A stretch of DNA of 64,000 nucleotides from Sphingomonas sp. UBA978 (GCF_002292295.1 NZ_DBBS01000014.1:157247-221246), one strand, 5' to 3'. Numbered from the stretch's first letter, positions 25,105 to 37,432 are shown. The notes: generated by a model not told the origin, from the letters alone. Numbers and translations: made by a program.

Positions 25105-25170
25105 TACACTCTCCATACGTCTTCACGTGGTTAGTCGGGCGAACGACTGGGGAGGAGTGCCCGGATCACT

Positions 25171-26715
<1,545 letters not shown>

Positions 26716-26743
26716 CCGCGGCTGCGTCTCCTACATAAGCGGC

Positions 26744-27190
26744 ATGACCCCCATGCACCTCGGCCAGGCCAGCCAATTGCCCGCATCTCCGGAAGAGGCG
26801 GTGCTCGATTATGTTCCCAACCCGCGCGTCGGATCGACCTATCTGGTGCGGTTCGCGGTGCCGGAATTCACCTCGCTCTGCCCGGTCACCGGCCAGCCCG
26901 ACTTCGCGCATCTGGTGATCGACTATGTCCCGGGCGCGACGATCGTCGAATCGAAGTCGCTCAAGCTGTTCCTCGGCGCGTTCCGCAACCATGCGGGATT
27001 CCACGAGGATTGCACCGTCGGCATCGGCCAGCGGCTGTTCGACGAAATGCGGCCGATATGGCTGCGCATCGGCGGCTATTGGTATCCGCGCGGCGGCATC
27101 CCGATCGACGTCTTCTGGCAGTCGTCCGCCCCGCCCGCCGACCTTTGGCTGCCCGATCAGGGCGTTGCACCGTATCGCGGGCGAGGCTGA
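26744..27190 (+). CDS. queF: preQ0 reductase (NADPH-dependent 7-cyano-7-deazaguanine reductase)
   Basis: 148 residues, short YkvM-type QueF. The catalytic Cys46 lies in FTSLCPVTGQPDF with D53, and the substrate-binding HEDC is at 87-90; ESKSLKLFLGAFRNH is the QueF family motif. It reduces preQ0 to preQ1 in queuosine tRNA modification. Start ATG 26744; the ATG at 26753 is a less likely alternative. Single gene, followed by its own terminator. Confidence 0.95.
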   Translation: MTPMHLGQASQLPASPEEAVLDYVPNPRVGSTYLVRFAVPEFTSLCPVTGQPDFAHLVIDYVPGATIVESKSLKLFLGAFRNHAGFHEDCTVGIGQRLFDEMRPIWLRIGGYWYPRGGIPIDVFWQSSAPPADLWLPDQGVAPYRGRG

Positions 27191-27211
27191 GCGAAATCAA
27201 GACGATGCTTC

Positions 27212-27241
27212 GGTTGCAGTGCAACATCACTGCAACCTTTT
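27212..27241 (+). terminator. Intrinsic terminator after queF
   Basis: Perfect 10-bp stem GGTTGCAGTG / CACTGCAACC with a CAACAT loop, followed by TTTT. It lies 22 bp after the queF stop. The same dyad is 73 bp before the next gene and might also serve as a protein site. Confidence 0.8.
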
Positions 27242-27313
27242 ATGCCCGAGAGTGTTCATCTTCCCGCAAGATTGTGGCTCCGCCACGGACATTGCGCCAG
27301 TAGAGGAACAGGC

Positions 27314-29587
27314 ATGGGTACGACTGCGGCAAGCGGCGACGCGATCAAGCATCTGGCGATGATCGGGAATTTCCTGCCGCGTCAATGTGGTCTCGCGACG
27401 TTCACGACCGACGTCTATCAGGCGATGCGCGACCGGTTCCCCGACGTCCAGGTCGACGTCTACGCGATGGACGACCATCCCGGCCGCTACGATTATCCGG
27501 CCGCCGTCGTCGGCGCGATCCCCCAGCACGAACTCAGCGCCTATCTGACCACCGCGCGCACGATCGAATCGAGCGGCGCGCAGGCGATCTGGGTCCAGCA
27601 CGAATATGGCATCTACGGCGGCCCGGCGGGCGAGCATCTGCTCGCCCTGCTCGACCGCACCACGCTGCCGGTGATCGTGACGCTGCACACCGTCCTCGAA
27701 AAGCCCAATGCCGACGAGCGCCGCGTGCTCGAGGGGCTGCTGCGTCGCGCCGCCAAGGTGGTGGTGATGGCCGAGCGCGGTCGCGACATCCTGCGCCGCG
27801 TCTATGGCGCCAATCCGCGCCAGATCGCGATGATCCCGCATGGCGTGCCCGACCGGGCGTTCGTCGACCCCGAGACGCTGAAGCCGCAGTTCGGCTGGCA
27901 GGGGCGCGACGTCGTCCTCACCTTCGGCCTGCTCGCCCCCAACAAGGGGATCGAGACGATGATCGAGGCGCTGCCCGCGGTCGCGGAGCGGCACCCGAAC
28001 CTGCTCTACGTCGTGCTCGGCGCGACCCACCCCAATCTCGTCGCGCATGAAGGCGAGCTCTATCGCGACCGGCTGAAGGCACTCGCGGCGGAGCTGGGCG
28101 TCGGCGACAATGTCGCGTTCATCGATGGCTTCGTCGAACACGACGAGCTGATCGATTATCTGCAGGCGGCGGATATCTATGCGACGCCGTACCTCAACCC
28201 GGCGCAGATCACCTCCGGCACGCTTTCCTATGCGATCGGCGTCGGCAAGGCGGTGATCTCGACCCCGTACGTGCATGCGACCGAGATCCTCGGCGACGGC
28301 CATGGCGTGCTGGTCGATTTCAAGGACGTCGCCGCCTTCGCGCGCGAGATCGACCGGCTGCTGTCGAGCCAGCGCGACCGGACGCGGCTGGCGCAGCGCG
28401 CCTATGATCGCGGCCGGACGATGATCTGGCCGCGCCTTGCCGAAGCGACGCTGCACGAAACCGAGGTGGCCGTCGCCGCGCGCCCCCGGCGGATCGCGCA
28501 GGCACCCGCGGCGATGAAGCCGCTGAAGCCCGATTTCGCCGCGGTCGAGCGGATGAGCGATGCGACCGGCATGCTCCAGCATTCGATCTATTCGGTGCCG
28601 GACCGCCGCCATGGCTATTGCATCGACGACAATGCCCGCGCGCTGATGCTGATGAGCGCGATGGACGACCTCGATCCGGTCGTGCGCGACAAGTGGACGA
28701 CGATCTATGCCTCGTTCGTGCAATATGCCTGGAACCCGGACGAGCGTCGCTTCCGCAACTTCATGAACTTCGACCGGACGTGGTGCGAGGACGTGGGCTC
28801 GGAGGATTCGAACGGTCGCGCGATCTGGGCGCTGGGCGTCACCGCGCGCGACGGCAAGGATCCCAAGCACCGCGACTGGGCACGGGCGATGTTCGACGCG
28901 ACCGCCAGCCTCGCGCTCGACCTCGGCTCGCTGCGCGCGCAATCCTTCGCGATGCTGGGTGCTGCGGCGATGCTCGATGCGTCGCCGGGGCATGAACTGG
29001 CCAAGTCGATCCTCGAACGCTTTCCCGACGACCAGATCGCGTTGCTCGATGCTGCGCGCCGTCCGGAATGGCAGTGGTTCGAGATCGTGCTCGCCTATGA
29101 CAACGCCCGCCTGCCGCAGGCGCTGATCGTCGCCGGCCATGCGCTCGGTCGCAAGGATCTGGTGACGTGCGGGCTGGAAACGCTTGACTGGATCGTCGGC
29201 AAGCAGACCTCGCCCGAGGGCCGGTTCCGCGCGGTCGGGACCGAGAGCTTCCACCGGCCCTATGCCGATCCGCTGCAGTTCGACCAGCAGCCGCTGGAGG
29301 CGCAGGCGACCGTCGATGCGTGCATCGCCGCCTATCAGGTCACCGGCGACCCGCGCTGGGTGACCGAGGCGGAGCGCGCCTATGGCTGGTATCTGGGGCA
29401 GAACGACCTCGACCTGCCGCTCGCCAGTCCGCTGGACGGCGGCTGTTTCGACGGCCTGATGCCGACCGGGCTCAACCGCAATCAGGGTGCCGAGTCCATT
29501 TTGGCCCTGCAACTGGCCAGTTGCGCGATTTCGGGGGTTTCAAAGTCGGTCCAAGGCGTGGCAGGGACGACCCGCGTCGTTGCTTGA
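27314..29587 (+). CDS. Glycosyltransferase family 4 fused to a C-terminal helical domain
   Basis: 757 residues. Residues 1-400 are a GT-B transferase (MIGNFLPRQCGLATFTTDVY, VLTFGLLAPNKGIETMIEA, TPYLNPAQITSGTLSYAIG). Residues 415-745 form a separate module without a firm family name: repeated helical pairs rich in Trp/Tyr with SVPDRRHGYCIDDNARALM and GRAIWALG, resembling an (alpha/alpha)6 barrel of glycan enzymes. Start ATG 27314 with GAGGAA before it. The next gene is a GH130 enzyme 54 bp on, so the two likely act on the same glycan, perhaps a mannose-containing one. No signal peptide. Confidence 0.82.
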   Translation: MGTTAASGDAIKHLAMIGNFLPRQCGLATFTTDVYQAMRDRFPDVQVDVYAMDDHPGRYDYPAAVVGAIPQHELSAYLTTARTIESSGAQAIWVQHEYGIYGGPAGEHLLALLDRTTLPVIVTLHTVLEKPNADERRVLEGLLRRAAKVVVMAERGRDILRRVYGANPRQIAMIPHGVPDRAFVDPETLKPQFGWQGRDVVLTFGLLAPNKGIETMIEALPAVAERHPNLLYVVLGATHPNLVAHEGELYRDRLKALAAELGVGDNVAFIDGFVEHDELIDYLQAADIYATPYLNPAQITSGTLSYAIGVGKAVISTPYVHATEILGDGHGVLVDFKDVAAFAREIDRLLSSQRDRTRLAQRAYDRGRTMIWPRLAEATLHETEVAVAARPRRIAQAPAAMKPLKPDFAAVERMSDATGMLQHSIYSVPDRRHGYCIDDNARALMLMSAMDDLDPVVRDKWTTIYASFVQYAWNPDERRFRNFMNFDRTWCEDVGSEDSNGRAIWALGVTARDGKDPKHRDWARAMFDATASLALDLGSLRAQSFAMLGAAAMLDASPGHELAKSILERFPDDQIALLDAARRPEWQWFEIVLAYDNARLPQALIVAGHALGRKDLVTCGLETLDWIVGKQTSPEGRFRAVGTESFHRPYADPLQFDQQPLEAQATVDACIAAYQVTGDPRWVTEAERAYGWYLGQNDLDLPLASPLDGGCFDGLMPTGLNRNQGAESILALQLASCAISGVSKSVQGVAGTTRVVA

Positions 29588-29641
29588 TCGATCGAGCGGC
29601 GGCGGCGTCTGAGACACCGACCGGCGAGGCATCGAACCGCG

Positions 29642-30922
29642 ATGGACCTGTTTACCCACGGCTTGCGGCTTCATGCCGATCCGTCCCGCGTGGTCGTCCG
29701 GCCGTTCCACATCGCGTGGGGCGGCAAGGGCGGCGCGCCGAACCGTACCGAGCGCCTCGTCGGCGAGGTGCTCGAAATGTCCGCCGAGGAAGCGCGCGAG
29801 CAGCTCGAGACGGTGCTCAAGGATTTCGAGGCGCGCCACTGGCAGACGCGGCGCGTGTTCATGACCCGCTACGACGAGATCGAGGATCTGCTCGGGCTCG
29901 ACGGGCGCGACATCGGTGACGAGAAACGCCAGCTGATCGGCGCCTATTTCTGCCACGAATACAGCTATGCCGCCGCGGCGCTGATGAACCCCAGCGCGGT
30001 GCCGCATTTCGACCAGACCGGCATGCCGGAGGGGTCGATGCGCATCCTGATGAGCCTGCGGTCGGTGGGCGAGGGGCATATCTCGTCGGTGGCGTTCCGC
30101 GAGGGGATCATCACCGAAGGCAACGAGCTGAAGCTCGCGCCCGAACCGCCGTTCGCGACCGCGACCGACGTTGTCGGCGAGGGCGAGGAGATTCCGGAAG
30201 GGCCGGTGACGGTCTGGCGGCATCGCGATTCGACGCTGTCGGGCACGGTGATCTTCCCGATCACCCAGGCGCAGTCCAAGGGGCTGGAGGATCTGCGCAT
30301 CGTGCATTTCCAGCACGAGGACGGCAGCTACGAGTGGATCGGCACCTACACCGCCTATAACGGTTCGGTGATCCAGTCCGAGCTGATGCGCACGCGCGAT
30401 TTCCGCGCGTTCGACCTCGTGCCGATGTCCGGCGCCGCGGCGCGCAACAAGGGCATGGGCCTGTTCCCGCGCAAGGTCGGCGGGCAGTATATGATGATCG
30501 GCCGGCAGGACGGCGAGAACCTGTTCCTCATCAAATCCGATTCGATCGACCATTGGGACGAGGGCGAGAAGATCCTCGCGCCGCTCTATCCGTGGGAGCT
30601 GGTGCAGATCGGCAATTGCGGACCGCCCATCGAGCTCGACGAGGGCTGGCTGCTGCTGACGCATGGCGTCGGCGCGATGCGCAAATATTCGATCGGTGCG
30701 GCGCTGCTGGACAAGGACGATCCGTCGAAGGTGCTGGGTCGCACGCGCGAGCCGATCCTCGCGGCGAAGGACCAGGACCGCGAGGGCTATGTCCCGAACG
30801 TCGTCTACAGCTGCGGCGCGATCAAGCATGGCGACACGCTGTTCCTGCCCTACGGCATCGCCGACAGCTCGGTCGGCTTCGCCTTCGTCAAGATCAAGGA
30901 CCTGCTCGCCGCGATGGTGTGA
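29642..30922 (+). CDS. GH130 family glycosidase/phosphorylase (long form)
   Basis: 426 residues, longer than the other GH130 here. After an N-terminal extension of about 95 residues the propeller begins; the proton-donor motif reads EDLRI (216-220, D217). The SVGEGHISSVAFREG block (141-155) is typical of the subgroup found next to GT4 genes. Cytoplasmic, no signal peptide. It would cleave or phosphorolyse a beta-mannoside, but the substrate is not established for this subgroup as far as I know. Probably one operon with the GT4 fusion. Confidence 0.85.
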   Translation: MDLFTHGLRLHADPSRVVVRPFHIAWGGKGGAPNRTERLVGEVLEMSAEEAREQLETVLKDFEARHWQTRRVFMTRYDEIEDLLGLDGRDIGDEKRQLIGAYFCHEYSYAAAALMNPSAVPHFDQTGMPEGSMRILMSLRSVGEGHISSVAFREGIITEGNELKLAPEPPFATATDVVGEGEEIPEGPVTVWRHRDSTLSGTVIFPITQAQSKGLEDLRIVHFQHEDGSYEWIGTYTAYNGSVIQSELMRTRDFRAFDLVPMSGAAARNKGMGLFPRKVGGQYMMIGRQDGENLFLIKSDSIDHWDEGEKILAPLYPWELVQIGNCGPPIELDEGWLLLTHGVGAMRKYSIGAALLDKDDPSKVLGRTREPILAAKDQDREGYVPNVVYSCGAIKHGDTLFLPYGIADSSVGFAFVKIKDLLAAMV

Positions 30923-30974
30923 CGGGCGGCTGGGACATCGGTGCCCGGCCGCTGGTCGTCGGGGACAACATCCA

Positions 30975-31079
30975 ATATCCGTCATTCCCGTGAAGGTGGG
31001 AATCCATACACGCTGGCGTTGCGGCCCTGTCCGTGACGTCGGCGTATATGGGCTCCCGCCAGCGCGGGAATGACGATAT
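30975..31079. repeat. REP-type inverted pair (GTCATTCCCG... units)
   Basis: Left unit 30975-31013 and right unit 31042-31079 are near-perfect reverse complements (ATATCCGTCATTCCCG against CGGGAATGACGATAT), and each unit itself folds around CCCG...GGG. Two facing units with a 28-bp spacer is the classic REP doublet. It fills much of the 214-bp gap after the GH130 gene. Confidence 0.75.
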
Positions 31080-31136
31080 GAGGTAGCGTCATCATCAACA
31101 CCGATCGACGCTCAGGTCATGCCAAATCGCGCCCGG

Positions 31137-31316
31137 TCAGCGATTCCCGGACCGTTCCCGCACGACCGGTATCTGCGACAATCGGGTCAGCAGCAGCGGG
31201 ATGTCGTCGGTGATATAGGTGTCGGTGGGCACCGGATGGAGCGATTCCAGCGTCCGACGCACGGTCGCCAGACGTTCGCGATGTTGCTCGGGCGACGGTG
31301 TCACGACGGGTCCCAT
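31137..31316 (-). CDS. Small hypothetical protein
   Basis: 59 residues from ATG 31316 (MGPVVTPSPEQHRERLATVR); an ATG at 31325 would add three. It is soluble, with one predicted helix and no known motif. No convincing ribosome-binding site is seen, and the frame stays open upstream to 31373. Reported because the composition looks protein-like and the gap is otherwise empty; it may not be real. Confidence 0.35.
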   Translation of the reverse strand: MGPVVTPSPEQHRERLATVRRTLESLHPVPTDTYITDDIPLLLTRLSQIPVVRERSGNR

Positions 31317-31442
31317 GTTACGCATATGGCAAACCCGGCAATCGCCGGCCGGGGGGGATGGCAGGGCGATCACCGGGTTCGGAAGGGATAACGGCGAACC
31401 CGCCGCGGCGTTCCCGCCGCGATCAACGGTTCACCGCGTTTT

Positions 31443-33407
<1,965 letters not shown>

Positions 33408-33544
33408 GAGGGGGAAGGCTCGCGTCTGGGAAAACTCGGCCGGGGTTGTGCACGCCGCCGCGCGCCGCGGCAATGGTCGCGATCGTGGCGAAACAAAGCT
33501 GCGCCGGCTCGACAGGTCGCGCGCCATTACGCTAGGCGGCGGCC

Positions 33545-34840
33545 ATGGACACGAACACACCATTGCGCGTCGCGCTCGCCGGGCTGGGTACGGTTGGCGG
33601 CGGCGTCATCCGCCTGCTCGACGCGAACCGCGATCTCATCACCCGCCGGGCCGGTCGCCCGATCGAAATCGTCGCGGTTTCCGCTCGCGATCGATCGAAG
33701 GATCGCGGGGTCGACCTGTCGCGCTTCGCCTGGGTCGACGACACGCGCGAACTCGCCGCGCATGACGGTGCCGACGTCGTGGTCGAGCTGATCGGCGGGT
33801 CGGACGGGCCGGCGCTGACGCTGGCGCGCGCGACGCTGGCGGCGGGCAAGGGCTTCGTCACCGCGAACAAGGCGATGCTGGCGCATCACGGGCTGGAACT
33901 GGCGCAGGCGGCCGAGGACGCGCGCGTTCCGCTGAAGTTCGAGGCGGCGGTGGCGGGCGGCATCCCGGTCATCAAGGGGCTGCGCGAGGGCGCCGCGGCC
34001 AATGCGATCGGCCGCGTCTACGGCATCCTTAACGGCACCTGCAATTTCATCCTGTCGAAGATGGAGGCCGAGGGCCGCGACTTCGCCGAGGTGCTCGCCG
34101 AGGCGCAGGCGCTGGGCTATGCCGAAGCCGATCCCAGCTTCGACATCGACGGCGTCGATGCCGCGCACAAATTGTCGATCCTCGCCAGCATCGCCTTCGG
34201 CACGCGGCCGGCGTTCGCCGACGTCTCGGCGACCGGCGTGCGCCACGTCATCGCGGCGGACATCGCCGAGGCGGCGGCGCTCGGCTACAAGGTGCGGCTG
34301 GTCGGCGTCGCCGAAGAGGGCGCGGGCGGGCTGTTCCAGCGCGTCCACCCGCATCTGGTGCCGATCGACCATCCGCTGGCGCATGTCACCGGATCGCTCA
34401 ATGCGGTGGTCGCGGAGGGCAATTTCGTCGGCCGGCTGTTCTTCCAGGGCGCCGGCGCCGGCGACGGCCCGACCGCGAGCGCGGTGGTCGCCGACCTGAT
34501 CGACATCGCCCGCGGCGAGTTCGGCCCGCCCTATGCGATGCCGGCCGCGGCTTTGGTCGCGGCGCCCAAGGCGGACAGCGGCGAGCGGCGGGGCCGCGCC
34601 TATCTGCGCTTCACCGTGCAGGACAAGGTCGGCGTGCTCGCCGAGATCGCCGCCGCGATGCGCGATGCGGGCGTGTCGATCGAGAGCCTGATCCAGCGCG
34701 GCGTCGCGACCGACGGCGGCGTGATCGTCGCGATCGTCACGCACGAGGGCCCGGAACGCGCGGTCGCGCAGGCGCTGGAGAAGCTGCGCGGGTCGCAGAG
34801 CCTCTCCGGCCAGCCGCTGTGGATGCATATTCTGGAATAG
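33545..34840 (+). CDS. hom: Homoserine dehydrogenase
   Basis: 431 residues. NAD(P)-binding Rossmann domain (VALAGLGTVGGGVIRLL at 9-25), the family signature in the catalytic domain (ADPSFDIDGVDAAHKLSILA), and a C-terminal ACT domain (about 350-430) for threonine feedback. It reduces aspartate semialdehyde to homoserine in the Met/Thr branch, linking functionally to metC in this window. Start ATG 33545. Confidence 0.96.
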   Translation: MDTNTPLRVALAGLGTVGGGVIRLLDANRDLITRRAGRPIEIVAVSARDRSKDRGVDLSRFAWVDDTRELAAHDGADVVVELIGGSDGPALTLARATLAAGKGFVTANKAMLAHHGLELAQAAEDARVPLKFEAAVAGGIPVIKGLREGAAANAIGRVYGILNGTCNFILSKMEAEGRDFAEVLAEAQALGYAEADPSFDIDGVDAAHKLSILASIAFGTRPAFADVSATGVRHVIAADIAEAAALGYKVRLVGVAEEGAGGLFQRVHPHLVPIDHPLAHVTGSLNAVVAEGNFVGRLFFQGAGAGDGPTASAVVADLIDIARGEFGPPYAMPAAALVAAPKADSGERRGRAYLRFTVQDKVGVLAEIAAAMRDAGVSIESLIQRGVATDGGVIVAIVTHEGPERAVAQALEKLRGSQSLSGQPLWMHILE

Positions 34841-34892
34841 AGGGCGCGCCCGGCCCGTGAGGTCGGGACCGCAAGCTAGCGCATGCCCCGAC

Positions 34893-34979
34893 CCGTTCGG
34901 GCTGCGCCTGTCGAGGCGCCGCTCGCAACCAGCCGGGTGCCGTTGGACGTCAGCCCTGCGACGGGCTCAGGGCGAACGG
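34893..34979. repeat. REP-type inverted pair (CCGTTCG... units)
   Basis: Unit A at 34893-34920 reads CCGTTCGGGCTGCGCCTGTC; unit B at 34952-34979 is the same family in reverse (its complement begins CCGTTCGCCCTGAGCCCGTC). Each unit can fold on itself. This CCGTTCG...CTGAGC...GTCG family is common between sphingomonad genes. It lies in the 177-bp convergent gap after hom. Confidence 0.7.
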
Positions 34980-35017
34980 TAACGGTGGTGCCGCCCGCGC
35001 ACCGCCGGAACCCCAGC

Positions 35018-35566
35018 CTATCGCGGCGCGGTCCCGCCGTCGGCAGTCCGCCCTTCCGCCGGCACGATCGTTCCGACCGGTGCCGGATCGTCGAGCGGAA
35101 TCGGCACGCGGTTGGACTTGTCGACCTTGGCGGCAAACGCACCCTTCACGCCTTTGGCGGCGTCCCGCACCAGCGCCAGCGGGTTGGTGGCGTCATCGCC
35201 CTCGCAACAGTCGCTGTTCGGGTTGACCAGCTTCTGGACGACGCGCGCCAGCATCACCGGCGGGCCGAGGATGTTGACGCCGACCTGGCATCCGCCGACC
35301 CGCGCCGCGCAGGGCGTGCTCTGCAGCGCCAGCGCCTGTGCACCCGACATCTCGCGATTGGCGCCGCGCCCGGGGGCGGGGCCTTCGAAGGCGTTCTGGT
35401 CCTTCTGCCCGCAGACGACGATCTTGCCGGCCTGCGCCCGCGTCGGGCAGGACATGATCGACCACGACTGGCTGCCGTCGGTGCGCGTCTCGACGGGGGC
35501 CGGCGCGTCCGGTGCCGCCGGCAACGGCACCGCGGCCGTCTGGAGCAGGAGCAGCAGGCCGATCAT
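35018..35566 (-). CDS. Secreted Cys-containing hypothetical protein
   Basis: 182 residues with a short N-terminal signal (MIGLLLLLQTAAVPLPAAP). The mature part has seven Cys, in SCPTRAQAGKIVVCGQK, TPCAARVGGCQVG and NSDCCEGDD, suggesting disulfides in the periplasm. The VVCGQK segment resembles TVCGRR in the next upstream gene, with which it overlaps by ATGA. No known domain recognised; probable sphingomonad-specific exported protein. Confidence 0.65.
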   Translation of the reverse strand: MIGLLLLLQTAAVPLPAAPDAPAPVETRTDGSQSWSIMSCPTRAQAGKIVVCGQKDQNAFEGPAPGRGANREMSGAQALALQSTPCAARVGGCQVGVNILGPPVMLARVVQKLVNPNSDCCEGDDATNPLALVRDAAKGVKGAFAAKVDKSNRVPIPLDDPAPVGTIVPAEGRTADGGTAPR

Positions 35567-35910
35567 GGCGCGAGCTTGCGGCCGGTGGCGCCGCCGACGC
35601 CCGAGCGGCTGCTGACCGTGACGCCCGTCATGCCGCCGCCGACGAGGAACGGGCTGAGCTCCTTGACCGGGTTGGTGCGGTTGAGCAGGCGGTCGCGCTC
35701 GACGCCGACCGCCTCATGCCTGGGGTCGCCCGCGTCATGCACGACGAAGGGGACGCGGAAGCGGTCCGCCCGTCGCCGGCCGCACACGGTGATGTCGGTC
35801 GTATTGGCGTCATAGGTGCAGCGCTCGCCCGCGATCACCGCGGCAGACCGCGTCACCAGCGCCGCGACATCGTCGGGGGCGGCGATCATCAGCAGCGCCA
35901 GCGCGATCAT
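35563..35910 (-). CDS. Secreted hypothetical protein with VCGRR motif
   Basis: 115 residues from ATG 35910 (MIALALLMIAAPDDVAALVT), a likely signal peptide. Two Cys (GERCTYDAN and TDITVCGRRR) probably form a disulfide, and a basic RADRFRVPF follows. It overlaps the next Cys-rich gene by ATGA, and both share a (T/V)VCG(R/Q) core, so they look like a small exported pair. Function unknown. Confidence 0.65.
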   Translation of the reverse strand: MIALALLMIAAPDDVAALVTRSAAVIAGERCTYDANTTDITVCGRRRADRFRVPFVVHDAGDPRHEAVGVERDRLLNRTNPVKELSPFLVGGGMTGVTVSSRSGVGGATGRKLAP

Positions 35911-36036
35911 GCGGCGCCGTCCGCCCTGCCGGCCGACCGGCACCAGCCCTCAACGGTCCCAGGCAACGACGCGATCATGACACCGACCCTCCCGCAGCGG
36001 ATAGCGTGCCGAGTGTCCGCCGAACCGGGCCGGAGA

Positions 36037-36468
36037 TCAAGCGGCGATCGGCGCGACGCCCAATCGCGGGATCTCGATCGCCGGGCAGCGGTCCATCACC
36101 ACCTTCAGCCCCGCCGCCTCGGCCCGCGCGGCGGCGGCATCGTCGATCACGCCCAATTGCATCCACACCGCCTTGGCGCCGATCGCGATCGCCTGATCGA
36201 CCACCGCGCCGGCCGCGTCGGAACGGCGGAAGATATCGACGATGTCGATCGGATCGCCCAGCTGGTCGAGATCGCGGAAGACGAACTCGCCATGGATATG
36301 TTCGCCGGTGATCTGTGGATTGACCGGAATCACGCGATAGCCGTGGCGCTGCAGCGTCGCCATCACGCCGTAGGAGGGGCGGTCGGGCCGGTCGGACGCG
36401 CCGACCAGCGCGATCGTCCGCGCGCCGTCCAGCAGCGCCTTGATGTCGGCATCCTCGGTCAGCGGCAC
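36037..36468 (-). CDS. CoA-binding domain protein (YccU-like)
   Basis: 143 residues, a stand-alone CoA_binding Rossmann domain: TIALVGASDRPDRPSYGVM, HGYRVIPVNPQ and AVWMQLGVIDDAAA. Family members bind CoA in vitro but their role is unclear. The start is GTG 36468, chosen because GAGGAG lies exactly 6 nt upstream; that Shine-Dalgarno sequence overlaps the mrp stop codon, so the two genes are translationally linked. Confidence 0.88.
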   Translation of the reverse strand: MPLTEDADIKALLDGARTIALVGASDRPDRPSYGVMATLQRHGYRVIPVNPQITGEHIHGEFVFRDLDQLGDPIDIVDIFRRSDAAGAVVDQAIAIGAKAVWMQLGVIDDAAAARAEAAGLKVVMDRCPAIEIPRLGVAPIAA

Positions 36469-36478
36469 GGGCGTCTCC

Positions 36479-37432
36479 TCAATGGTCTGTGAGCCAGGCG
36501 TCGACCTGGCCCGCGATCGAATGGAACGCGGCGGCATCGGCGCCGTTCCCCGCCGCCGGCGGCTCGCCCGCATCCGATGCGGTGCGGATGCCGATCGCCA
36601 GCGGCACGCGGCCGAGGAAGGGCAGGCCGAGCCGCGTCGCCGTCGCCTCCGCGCCGCCGGTGCCGAACGGGTCGGAGACCTCGCCGCAATGCGGGCAGAC
36701 ATAGCCGGCCATATTCTCGACCAGCCCGATCACCGGGATGCCCGCCTTGTCGAACAGGTCGATCGCACGCGTCGCGTCGATCAGCGCGAGGTCCTGCGGC
36801 GTCGAGACGATGATCGCGCCGGCCGGCTTGTGCTTCTGGATCATCGTCAGCTGCACGTCGCCGGTGCCGGGCGGCAGGTCGAGCACCAGCGTGTCGGTCG
36901 CGCCCCAGTCCGCCTCGACCAGCTGGGTCAGCGCACCCGCCACCATCGGCCCGCGCCATGCCAGCGCGCGGCCGGGCGCGACCAGCTGGCCCATCGACAG
37001 CATCGGCACGCCATAGGGCGTCGGCACGGGATCGAGCACCTTGTCCTTCGCGGTCGGGCGCCGGTCCTCCGCCGCCATCAGCCGCGGCTGCGACGGGCCA
37101 TAGATGTCCGCATCGACCAGCCCGACGCGCCGCCCGCGCGCCTTGAGCGCGATGGCGAGGTTGGCGGCGAGGGTGGACTTGCCGACGCCGCCCTTGCCGC
37201 TGGCGACCGCGATCAGCCGGCGGGCGACGCGTTCGGCGGTGACGACGACGCGAACCTCGCCCGACCAGCTCTGCGTGGCGGCGGCCTGCACCGCCGCTTC
37301 CAGCGCGTCGCGGTCGCGCGCCGACAGGCCGGTCGCATCGAGGACGATGCCCGCGCGCGTCCCCTCGAAGCGGAGCGTGGCGCGGTCGCCGGCGACGGCG
37401 CGCACCGCCGCGATCGTTACGTCTTGTGTCAT
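36479..37432 (-). CDS. mrp: Mrp/ApbC-type iron-sulfur cluster carrier ATPase
   Basis: 317 residues: a short N-terminal domain, deviant Walker A GKGGVGKST (79-87), and the cluster-binding CPHC (C246, C249) that lets the dimer carry a [4Fe-4S] cluster to apoproteins. ATG 37432 gives the expected N-terminal MTQDVTIAAVRAV. Divergent from hflK and followed by the CoA-binding protein gene. Confidence 0.94.
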   Translation of the reverse strand: MTQDVTIAAVRAVAGDRATLRFEGTRAGIVLDATGLSARDRDALEAAVQAAATQSWSGEVRVVVTAERVARRLIAVASGKGGVGKSTLAANLAIALKARGRRVGLVDADIYGPSQPRLMAAEDRRPTAKDKVLDPVPTPYGVPMLSMGQLVAPGRALAWRGPMVAGALTQLVEADWGATDTLVLDLPPGTGDVQLTMIQKHKPAGAIIVSTPQDLALIDATRAIDLFDKAGIPVIGLVENMAGYVCPHCGEVSDPFGTGGAEATATRLGLPFLGRVPLAIGIRTASDAGEPPAAGNGADAAAFHSIAGQVDAWLTDH

